Assembly: GCA_027044845.1 (NCBI GenBank)
Contig: JALUBM010000143.1
Coordinates: 1-6,552 of the forward strand
DNA length: 6,552 nucleotides
Source: Sulfurimonas sp.
GTDB taxonomy: Bacteria; Campylobacterota; Campylobacteria; Campylobacterales; Sulfurimonadaceae
Direction of reading: 5' to 3'
The position numbers and the translations under genes were made by a program. Of the stretch, positions 1-5,370 are shown in pieces. Numbering within the stretch: the first letter of the stretch is position 1; every line of letters begins with the position of its first letter. The notes below the pieces were generated by a model. That model made no database searches, was not told where the DNA came from, and saw only the letters and a list, made by a program, of their open reading frames with translations.

Positions 1-186
1 AAGATAGAAGCGATGGGTGCTGAATATGGTGGACACATTGATGAAGTCAAATGGATTAAAGATGAAAATGTTCCTCAAGTGGTTATAGATGAACTCCGAG
101 TAAAAATGGCAGAGCATAGAGAAAAAATAGAAGAAGAACGAGGTGAGCCTATTACACCAGTAGCACAAAAGAGAGAAGAAAACTAA
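1..186 (+). CDS. C-terminal end of an unidentified protein (5' end outside window)
   Basis: An open frame enters from the left edge and ends at TAA (184-186), giving 61 residues. The visible part is hydrophilic and highly charged: a stretch with GAEYGGH near its start, then a Glu/Lys/Arg-rich segment (about residues 36-61, including EHREKIEEERGEP) that could be helical or a flexible tail. There is no membrane segment, cysteine motif or catalytic signature. I do not recognise the family; a cytoplasmic tail of a larger protein is possible but unproven. Codon use and base composition match the neighbouring genes, so I take it as real coding sequence. The stop lies four bases before the FNR-type box of the porin promoter, and no intrinsic terminator separates the two genes, so some read-through into the porin gene is possible. 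Confidence 0.7.
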   Translation, partial: KIEAMGAEYGGHIDEVKWIKDENVPQVVIDELRVKMAEHREKIEEERGEPITPVAQKREEN

Positions 187-190
187 GAAA

Positions 191-204
191 TTGATATAAA
201 TCAA
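191..204 (+). promoter_or_regulatory. FNR/CRP-family binding box upstream of the porin gene
   Basis: TTGATATAAATCAA is an exact match to the FNR consensus TTGAT-N4-ATCAA, with two perfect half-sites. Its centre (197.5) lies at about -41.5 from the start predicted by the TATAAT at 227-232. That is the classic class II activator position, where the regulator replaces a missing -35 element, and none is visible here. The match and spacing are seen directly. That a CRP/FNR-family protein activates the porin from this site is inference, and which family member does so is unknown. Confidence 0.7.
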
Positions 205-226
205 GAATTAGATAAGTTATATAAGC

Positions 227-232
227 TATAAT
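227..232 (+). promoter_or_regulatory. -10 element of the porin promoter
   Basis: This is a perfect TATAAT hexamer. With usual spacing it predicts a start near position 239 and a 5' leader of about 23 nt. The expected -35 position (about 204-209, AGAATT) does not resemble TTGACA. That fits both the weak -35 preference of Campylobacterota and activator dependence through the FNR-type box at 191-204. Confidence 0.65.
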
Positions 233-250
233 TTAAATGAATTTAAAAAT

Positions 251-259
251 AAGGAAGAG
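251..259 (+). promoter_or_regulatory. Ribosome binding site of the porin gene
   Basis: AAGGAAGAG has an AGGA core six bases before the ATG at 262. It supports that start, which is followed directly by a good signal peptide. Confidence 0.7.
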
Positions 260-261
260 AA

Positions 262-1545
262 ATGAGAAAATTATTACTTTCAATGGCAGCATTGCCATTA
301 GTTATCGGTGGATTAAGTACAAGTGCTAGTGCTGATGGGATTAATATTTTAGATAATATGAAAGTTAAGGGTGAAATTCGTCCTCGTTATGAAAATGTGG
401 ATGATGGAAATGCAGCAACTACTAATGCAAATGCGTTTACTGCAAGAACAAAATTATCTGTTACTGCTGATTTACTTGGTGTTGATGGTCTTTCTGCTAC
501 GGTGGGTGCTATTTCTGTAAATAATATGGGTTCACATGAATATAATGATGGAACAACAAATTATACAGATGGTACTAAGCCATATTCAAAGGTTGTTGAT
601 CCGCAAGATGCAATGATTTCAAATGCTGCAATTAACTATACAATTAATAAGACAACTTTTCATGCAGGTCGTGGTCAGGTAAATCTTGATAACCAACGTT
701 TTATAGGTACTGTTGGTTGGAGACAATTAGAACGTTCTTATGATTCTGTATTTGTTGCAAATAATTCTATTAAAAATCTTTCAGTGTTAGCCGCATGGGT
801 TTATGGTTTTGCAGGAGTATCTGGAACAACAACAACAGATACTAATACAGTATTACTACATGCTGCATATACTGTAATGCCTGAGTTAAAGGTTACAGCT
901 TATGATTATATGATTGCTAATATACATGATACTTATGGTATTGCATTAACTGGTAAGATTAATACAGGTATGGCAAAATTAAATTATCGTGCTGAGTATG
1001 CATTACAAAATGATGCAACTATGGAAAAAGGTGTACAAACACCTACAACTGGAAAAGCTGATGCATACTACTATAACTTAGATTTAGGTGCAAATATAAG
1101 CGGTATCTTAGCTGGTGTTAATTATGAGTTCTTAAGTGGTGAAAATGCAAGTGGATCAGAAACAAATTTTACAACTCCTTTAGCAACTGGACATAAATTT
1201 AATGGTTGGGCAGATGTATTTTTAGCTACACCGACTGGTGGTTTAATAGATGCTAATATTCGTTTAGGTTATACAGCAAAAGGACTTGGAAAATTATTGG
1301 CTGTTTATCATGATTTTACTTCTGATACAACAACAGGGATGACTGATGTAAACGGAAATGCAACTGATGATCTTGGAACTGAATTTGATGTTGTATATAC
1401 AAATAAAATTCCTGGTATTAATAACTTAACAGGTCTTTTAAAATATGCTGATTATTCACATGGTGATGCTGTAAGTAGTAGTGCATACAATACCGATGTT
1501 CAAAAAATCTGGGTTGGTTTAGACTACAAATTTGCTACAAAATAA
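262..1545 (+). CDS. Outer-membrane beta-barrel porin (OprD / alginate-export-like)
   Basis: A 427-residue precursor predicted to form a diffusion channel in the outer membrane. Residues 1-24 are a Sec signal peptide: positive start MRK, hydrophobic core LLLSMAALPLVIGGL, and an ASA motif giving cleavage before Asp25. The mature part opens with KVKGEIRPRYENVDDG and continues as alternating amphipathic segments rich in Gly, Asn, Thr and aromatics, typical of beta-strands joined by polar loops. FNGWADVFLATP (residues 313-324) and KLLAVYHDF (344-352) resemble motifs I associate with alginate-export/OprD-type porins of proteobacteria. The last strand, KIWVGLDYKF, is followed by three extra residues (ATK), so the usual terminal Phe is not at the very C-terminus. 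No cysteine is present, as expected for a periplasm-exposed barrel. It appears monocistronic, with its own promoter, FNR-type box and terminator. The substrate cannot be told from sequence; the barrel call is firm, the subfamily less so. Confidence 0.85.
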   Translation: MRKLLLSMAALPLVIGGLSTSASADGINILDNMKVKGEIRPRYENVDDGNAATTNANAFTARTKLSVTADLLGVDGLSATVGAISVNNMGSHEYNDGTTNYTDGTKPYSKVVDPQDAMISNAAINYTINKTTFHAGRGQVNLDNQRFIGTVGWRQLERSYDSVFVANNSIKNLSVLAAWVYGFAGVSGTTTTDTNTVLLHAAYTVMPELKVTAYDYMIANIHDTYGIALTGKINTGMAKLNYRAEYALQNDATMEKGVQTPTTGKADAYYYNLDLGANISGILAGVNYEFLSGENASGSETNFTTPLATGHKFNGWADVFLATPTGGLIDANIRLGYTAKGLGKLLAVYHDFTSDTTTGMTDVNGNATDDLGTEFDVVYTNKIPGINNLTGLLKYADYSHGDAVSSSAYNTDVQKIWVGLDYKFATK

Positions 1546-1559
1546 AAAGCAGATTTCAT

Positions 1560-1592
1560 TTAATAAGTAAAGAATAATTCTTTACTTATTAA
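1560..1592. repeat. 15-bp perfect inverted repeat downstream of the porin gene
   Basis: The arms 1560-1574 (TTAATAAGTAAAGAA) and 1578-1592 are perfect reverse complements around a 3-nt loop (TAA). The hairpin is AT-rich and lacks an adjoining U-tract on either strand, so it is not a textbook intrinsic terminator. It begins 15 bases after the porin stop codon. It may protect the porin mRNA 3' end, assist termination of ychF coming from the other side, or be a protein site; none of these is shown. Confidence 0.6.
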
Positions 1593-1625
1593 CAAAGAGT
1601 TCCTACAAATTTCATATTAACTCCT

Positions 1626-1660
1626 AGCTTAGATAAGATTTTATTTATCTAAGCTTTTTT
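1626..1660 (+). terminator. Intrinsic terminator of the porin transcript
   Basis: An 11-bp perfect stem (AGCTTAGATAA at 1626-1636 with its complement at 1645-1655) closes an 8-nt loop and runs straight into six T residues (1655-1660). This is rho-independent architecture for + strand transcription. On the minus strand no U-run follows the hairpin, so it is not clearly a ychF terminator. It ends only eight bases before the ychF stop codon. Confidence 0.8.
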
Positions 1661-1668
1661 CATTTTCT

Positions 1669-2769
1669 CTATACATTAAATCTAAAATGCATAATATCAC
1701 CGTCTTGAACGATATACTCTTTCCCTTCAAGTCTCATTTTTCCTGCTTCTTTTGCTTTTGCTTCTCCACCACATGCAACAAAATCTTCATATGCAATAAC
1801 TTCAGCACGAATAAAACCTTTTTCAAAGTCATTATGGATTACTGCCGCTGCTTTTGGTGCAGTTGAACCTTTTCTGATTGTCCAAGAACGAACTTCTTTG
1901 ACACCGGCTGTAAAGTAGCTCATAAGACCAAGCTTGTCAAAACCTTTATGAATAATTTGTTCCAAACCTGATTCTTCAACACCAAGCTCATCTAAAAACT
2001 CTTTTGCTTCATCCTCTTCAAGCCCTATAAGCTCTTCTTCGACTTTGGCACAGAGTTTAATAAGCTCACAGTTATTTGCCTCTGCATGCTTTTTTAATGC
2101 TTTTACATATTTATTGTCTTCAAGCAGACCGTCTTCATCGGTATTTGCACCGTACATAATTTCTTTATCTGTTAAAAATCTTACTTCGTTTACAAGTTGT
2201 TTATACTCATCTGTATCTGTTTTATCAAAGTTACGAGCAAGATTGCCATCGCCTAAAAATTCCAGAAGTTCCTCTGCAAGCTCTAAAGTTGATTTTGCAT
2301 TTTTGTCTGCTTTCGCCTGTTTTTTAAGTCTCTCAATTCTATTTGCAAGTACTTCAATATCTGCTAATATAAGCTCACCTTCAATAATCTCAACATCACG
2401 AAGTGGATCAATACTTCCTTCATTGTGAACGATGTTTTCATCTTCAAAACATCTTACAATTTGTAAGATAACTTCTGTTTCACGAATGTTTGAAAGAAAT
2501 TTATTTCCAAGCCCTTCACCTTGGCTTGCACCTTTAACAAGCCCCGCAATATCTACAAAGTCTAAAGTAGAATATTGAATTCTCTCAGGGTTAACTATCT
2601 TTGCAAGTTCGTGCAGTCTTTTGTCAGGAACAGGCACAACAGCCTTATTTGGCTCAATTGTGCAAAATGGGTAGTTAGCCGCCTCCGCATTTTGTGCCTT
2701 TGTCAATGCATTGAAAGTTGTTGATTTACCTACGTTTGGAAGCCCTACTAATCCTATTGCTAATCCCAT
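1669..2769 (-). CDS. ychF: YchF, redox-regulated Obg-family ATPase
   Basis: The protein has 366 residues, close to the family norm of about 363, so it is complete. Motifs in order: P-loop GLPNVGKS (9-16); the switch-I-like stretch [10 protein letters not shown] (32-41); G3 as DIAGL (73-77), where Leu77 replaces the usual catalytic Gln, as in the HAS-GTPase group; a charged, probably coiled-coil insert (about 130-170); G4 as NTDE (209-212) instead of NKxD, the change that lets YchF/OLA1 proteins prefer ATP; and a C-terminal TGS domain (about 280-366) ending [13 protein letters not shown]. YchF is a cytoplasmic, ribosome-associated ATPase linked to translation-initiation control and oxidative-stress response. 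Its ATG is preceded by AAGGTAG at good spacing. It lies 44 bp after metE with a TATAAT in the gap, so it may be transcribed both from metE and from its own promoter. Stop codon TAG. Identification is secure. Confidence 0.97.
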   Translation of the reverse strand: MGLAIGLVGLPNVGKSTTFNALTKAQNAEAANYPFCTIEPNKAVVPVPDKRLHELAKIVNPERIQYSTLDFVDIAGLVKGASQGEGLGNKFLSNIRETEVILQIVRCFEDENIVHNEGSIDPLRDVEIIEGELILADIEVLANRIERLKKQAKADKNAKSTLELAEELLEFLGDGNLARNFDKTDTDEYKQLVNEVRFLTDKEIMYGANTDEDGLLEDNKYVKALKKHAEANNCELIKLCAKVEEELIGLEEDEAKEFLDELGVEESGLEQIIHKGFDKLGLMSYFTAGVKEVRSWTIRKGSTAPKAAAVIHNDFEKGFIRAEVIAYEDFVACGGEAKAKEAGKMRLEGKEYIVQDGDIMHFRFNV

Positions 2770-2796
2770 AATCTACCTTTATAAAAGTTTTTCGCA

Positions 2797-2802
2797 ATTA
2801 TA
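2797..2802 (-). promoter_or_regulatory. Putative -10 element of a ychF promoter
   Basis: TATAAT on the minus strand (2802 to 2797) lies in the short metE-ychF gap. It would start transcription near 2790, about 20 nt before the ychF ATG. The -35 position is poor (ACAAAT), as is common in this group. A hexamer in AT-rich DNA can arise by chance, so the call rests on its good placement. Confidence 0.45.
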
Positions 2803-2813
2803 TCTAAGTAAAG

Positions 2814-5087
2814 TTAAAAATTTGTTCTTATTTGTGCGACAGCTTCTACCATGTTTTTTAGAGATGGCTTTACTTCTTCGTATTTACGAGTTTTAAGACC
2901 GCAGTCGGGATTTATCCATAACTGCTCTTTAGGCAGCACCTCAAGCAGTGAATAAATCTGTGTGACAATTTCTTCTACACTTGGAATACGTGGTGAGTGA
3001 ATATCATAAACACCTGGTCCTACTTCTTGTTTATAGCCGACTTTTGCAAAGATTTTAAGCAGTTCATTCCCACTTCTGGCAGTTTCTATGGAAATAACAT
3101 CCGCATCCATCGCCTCTATAGTGGCTATTATGTCGTTAAACTCGCTGTAACACATGTGCGTATGTATCTGCGTCTCTTTATATGCAGAACTCACAGCAAG
3201 TTTAAAGTCTCTTACCGCCCAATCTTCATATTCCTGTACTTTTGTTTTTCTCAAAGGGTAGCCTTCTTTAAAAGCGGCTTCATCGACTTGAATTATTTTA
3301 ATGCCTGCATTTTGTAAGTCATCTACTTCATCACAAATTCCCAATGCAATTTGCTTACTTACTTCGCTGCGAGGCATATCGTCACGCACAAAAGACCAGT
3401 TTAAAATTGTAACAGGGCCCGTGAGCATCCCTTTCATGATTTTTGATGTCTTACTTTGGGCATAAGTACTCCACTCTACCGTCATCGGTTTAGGACGAGA
3501 GATGTCACCGTAAATAAAAGGCGGTTTAACACAACGGCTTCCATAACTCTGTACCCAGCCATTTTGAGAAAAGCCATACCCTTGTAACTGCTCTCCAAAA
3601 TATTCAACCATGTCGTTGCGTTCAGGTTCTCCATGTACTAAAATCTCAAGCCCGCACTCTTCTTGAAATGCCACACACTCGTCAATATATTTTTTTATTT
3701 CATTAATGTAGCTGTTTTTATCCAAATCACCGTTTTTAAATGCGCGTCTTGTCTCTCTTATTTGTGGAGTTTGAGGAAATGAACCAATAGTCGTTGTAGC
3801 AAGTGGCAGATATTTGAGCTTTTGTTTTTGTATTTTGATTCTTTCTTCATAATTACCTTCACGTTCACGGTGATTTATGTTTTTAACTCTTTTTTGTACC
3901 TCTGCATCATGTATCAGCTTTGAGCTTTTTCTTGAAATATTTGCTTCTTTATTCTCTTGTAAAGCATTTTTTTCATTTTGGGTTAAACTCTCTTTTCCCT
4001 GAAAGAAAATTTTTGATATTAAGTTGATTTCATCAAGTTTTTCGACACCGTAACTCAGCCAGTTTTTTATTTCAGCATTCATTTTTTCTTCATATTTGAG
4101 ACTAAAAGGGACATGTAATAATGAACATGAAGAAGATATTAAAATCTTATCTTTATTTACATGTAATGCAATTGTATCAAGTAAATTGAGTGTTTTTTCG
4201 ATGTCATTTTTCCAAATATTTCTTCCGTCAACGACACCTGCTATAAGCGTTTTATCACTATCTGCTATGTATTGAAGAGAATCTGAATTTTCTACTCCAT
4301 GTAAAAAATCAAGTCCCAATGCCCATATAGGCGTATTGATAAGTATTTTCGTCGCTTCTTTTGAATGTTCAAAGTACGTAACGACCGCAATTTTTACATG
4401 AGAAGAGATACCTGCCAGTTTATCATACGTCGGTTTGATGAGGCTCAGTATTTTTGTATCAAGGTCTTTTACAAAAATTGGCTCATCAATTTGGATGGTA
4501 ATCGTATCGTCTAGTTTTGCTATCTCTTGTATAAGTTCTTCATATATCGGCAAGATTTTAGAGTAGAGTTCAAAACAGTCTCCTCCATCTACTCGTTTAC
4601 TAAGCCCTAAAAATGTTATAGGCCCTATGATGTTTACCTTACATGTAAGCCCATATTCTTTTGCTTCTTTATACTCTTGGATAATTTTTTTTGCATTCAA
4701 AACATAGTTGTCTTGTGGCGATAATTCAGGAACTATATAGTGGTAATTTGTATTGAACCATTTAGTCATCTCCATAGCCACGGCTTCTTTGCTTCCTCTT
4801 GCCATCGCAAAATAGAGTTCTTCCTCTTGAAGGTTTTTAAATCGTTGAGGCACGGCATTAAGTGTTACAGCCATATCAAGTATATTGTCATACAATGAAA
4901 AGTCATTAGAACTGATATACTCTATGCCTGCACTTTTTTGATAATCCCAGTGTCTTTGTTTAAGCTCATTTGCTACATTTTTAACTGTTTGAAAGTCACA
5001 CTCTTTTGCCCAGTAGCTCTCAAGTGCTTTTTTGAGTTCTCTTTTCTCTCCAATTCTGGCAAATCCTGTTACATAATTTTTTGACAT
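2814..5087 (-). CDS. metE: Cobalamin-independent methionine synthase (5-methyltetrahydropteroyltriglutamate-homocysteine methyltransferase)
   Basis: Catalyses the last step of methionine synthesis, moving the methyl group of 5-methyltetrahydropteroyl-triglutamate to homocysteine without B12. It has 757 residues, against 753 in E. coli, and is complete. The N-terminal barrel (about 1-390) starts with a form of the usual FPRIG-RELKKALE motif (FARIGEKRELKKALE) and includes SSSCSLLHVP. A charged linker follows (about 370-425), then the catalytic barrel, with the homocysteine-binding IGS at 434-436 in TTTIGSFPQTPQIRETR. Zinc ligands are intact: His644 and Cys646 (HMC), Glu668 (SIETARSG) and Cys729 (NPDCGLKTR). 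All these sites are offset by exactly three from the E. coli numbering I recall, so there are no indels between them. AAAGGA lies seven bases before the ATG. Upstream are a palindrome and a long unusual leader; downstream, ychF follows after 44 bp. Classic metE regulation (MetR, B12) is not evident here. Confidence 0.97.
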   Translation of the reverse strand: MSKNYVTGFARIGEKRELKKALESYWAKECDFQTVKNVANELKQRHWDYQKSAGIEYISSNDFSLYDNILDMAVTLNAVPQRFKNLQEEELYFAMARGSKEAVAMEMTKWFNTNYHYIVPELSPQDNYVLNAKKIIQEYKEAKEYGLTCKVNIIGPITFLGLSKRVDGGDCFELYSKILPIYEELIQEIAKLDDTITIQIDEPIFVKDLDTKILSLIKPTYDKLAGISSHVKIAVVTYFEHSKEATKILINTPIWALGLDFLHGVENSDSLQYIADSDKTLIAGVVDGRNIWKNDIEKTLNLLDTIALHVNKDKILISSSCSLLHVPFSLKYEEKMNAEIKNWLSYGVEKLDEINLISKIFFQGKESLTQNEKNALQENKEANISRKSSKLIHDAEVQKRVKNINHREREGNYEERIKIQKQKLKYLPLATTTIGSFPQTPQIRETRRAFKNGDLDKNSYINEIKKYIDECVAFQEECGLEILVHGEPERNDMVEYFGEQLQGYGFSQNGWVQSYGSRCVKPPFIYGDISRPKPMTVEWSTYAQSKTSKIMKGMLTGPVTILNWSFVRDDMPRSEVSKQIALGICDEVDDLQNAGIKIIQVDEAAFKEGYPLRKTKVQEYEDWAVRDFKLAVSSAYKETQIHTHMCYSEFNDIIATIEAMDADVISIETARSGNELLKIFAKVGYKQEVGPGVYDIHSPRIPSVEEIVTQIYSLLEVLPKEQLWINPDCGLKTRKYEEVKPSLKNMVEAVAQIRTNF

Positions 5088-5094
5088 TACAATA

Positions 5095-5100
5095 TCCTTT
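5095..5100 (-). promoter_or_regulatory. Ribosome binding site of metE
   Basis: AAAGGA on the minus strand lies seven bases before the metE ATG. It fixes the start at 5087, where the protein begins with the expected MetE N-terminus. Confidence 0.7.
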
Positions 5101-5105
5101 GTTTT

Positions 5106-5121
5106 TTGTCATTTTTGACAA
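5106..5121. promoter_or_regulatory. Operator-like palindrome upstream of metE
   Basis: TTGTCATTTTTGACAA is an inverted repeat with perfect 6-bp arms (TTGTCA / TGACAA) around four bases, five bases upstream of the metE ribosome binding site. It resembles a CRP/FNR-family or other dimeric-regulator site but fits neither the FNR consensus nor the E. coli MetR box (TGAA-N5-TTCA). In the transcript it would form a small hairpin next to the ribosome binding site. The symmetry is seen; a regulatory role is inference. Confidence 0.45.
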
Positions 5122-5136
5122 TAATTTTTGTTTCTT

Positions 5137-5144
5137 TATTAAAT
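5137..5144 (-). promoter_or_regulatory. Possible metE-proximal -10 region (TATTTAAT)
   Basis: An AT-rich TATTTAAT on the minus strand sits outside the inverted-repeat segment, about 50 bases before the metE ATG. It would place a start near 5130, just before the TTGTCA-N4-TGACAA palindrome, as expected if that were an operator. The match to TATAAT is imperfect and no -35 is visible, so this is weak. Confidence 0.25.
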
Positions 5145-5333
5145 AGATATTGGTAAAGGAGGGTGTACACCACTACGGCGAAATGCAAAACATACAGTAT
5201 AATATGGACATCTCGGAATGTAGTGGTTAAGCAAAACCATAAGTTTTGATTTGAGTGTTAAAAAGAGATGACAGTGACATGGTTTTGATGTATTTAATAC
5301 AACTTTTGTAGTCAACAAATCTTGTAATGCCAC
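5139..5333 (-). CDS. Hypothetical 64-codon small ORF in the metE leader (doubtful)
   Basis: A GTG at 5333 follows AAAGGAG with a 5-nt spacer and opens a 64-codon frame ending TAA. An in-frame GTG at 5339 overlaps the Shine-Dalgarno and is less likely. The product would contain the cysteine/histidine cluster PCHCHLF, later cysteines in PRCPYYTVC, and the ending RRSGVHPPLPISI. I recognise no family. It is not methionine-rich, so it is not an obvious attenuation peptide. It spans almost exactly the inverted-repeat-bounded segment 5154-5346, so it may be an accidental frame through a small repeat element or structured RNA. The well-placed ribosome binding site behind a TATAAT promoter is the only positive evidence; coding status is uncertain. 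Confidence 0.25.
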   Translation of the reverse strand: MALQDLLTTKVVLNTSKPCHCHLFLTLKSKLMVLLNHYIPRCPYYTVCFAFRRSGVHPPLPISI

Positions 5334-5346
5334 AGTCACTCCTTTA
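5154..5346. repeat. MITE-like or structured segment with imperfect terminal inverted repeats
   Basis: The left end begins TAAAGGAG and the right end, read on the minus strand, also begins TAAAGGAG. The outer 23 bases align without gaps at 15 positions (5154-5176 against 5346-5324), including the inner CAYTAC, and similarity stops there. Both repeats can be read as starting after a TA dinucleotide, as a TA-targeting element would leave. The inside is full of smaller palindromes: ACCACTAC 5169-5176 with 5220-5227; CAAAACCAT 5232-5240 with 5279-5287; TACAA/TTGTA 5298-5302 with 5306-5310; and GTATTTAATAC at 5290-5300. There is no transposase. It could be a non-autonomous mobile repeat or a leader RNA of metE; copy number elsewhere in the genome would tell. 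Confidence 0.4.
5169..5227. repeat. 8-bp inverted repeat enclosing 43 bases
   Basis: ACCACTAC (5169-5176) and GTAGTGGT (5220-5227) are perfect complements. The left arm overlaps the inner part of the left terminal repeat, so in RNA it could pair either here or with the far end at 5324-5329. Next to it, GGTGTACACC (5162-5171) is a 10-bp perfect palindrome. Confidence 0.5.
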
Positions 5347-5358
5347 TATATTTTTGAA

Positions 5359-5367
5359 ATTATATCA
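5359..5367 (-). promoter_or_regulatory. Extended -10 promoter upstream of the metE leader
   Basis: TGATATAAT on the minus strand matches the extended -10 consensus TGnTATAAT exactly. It begins three bases after the pepA stop codon and predicts a start near 5352, so a transcript would carry a leader of about 265 nt before metE. No -35 is seen, which an extended -10 can tolerate. Confidence 0.55.
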
Positions 5368-5370
5368 CAA

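Noticed and set aside
1590..1630. Eight-codon ORF (MKFVGTLC) on the minus strand with AGGAG before its ATG
   Set aside because: It is too short to support and lies between two hairpins downstream of ychF, with no promoter or other evidence.
2045..2428. Open frame of 127 codons on the + strand inside ychF
   Set aside because: It is antisense to conserved YchF sequence, Ser/Leu-rich low-complexity, and has no ribosome binding site or family resemblance; a shadow of the real gene. The same applies to + strand frames at 2711-2896, 2997-3317 and 5561-5773.
5198..5203. TATAAT on the + strand inside the repeat-like segment
   Set aside because: No -35, no extended -10 TG, and no gene downstream on that strand; a chance match in AT-rich DNA is as likely.
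5226..5232. GTTAAGC resembling the GTTRRRY core site of an integron attC
   Set aside because: There is no matching RYYYAAC at the other end of the 5169-5227 inverted repeat, and no cassette or integrase nearby.
5139..5352. Cobalamin or SAM riboswitch upstream of metE
   Set aside because: B12 riboswitches often control metE, but I could not find the B12 box or the conserved core of cobalamin, SAM-I or SAM-II classes on either strand. TGTCACTGTCA is only superficially similar.
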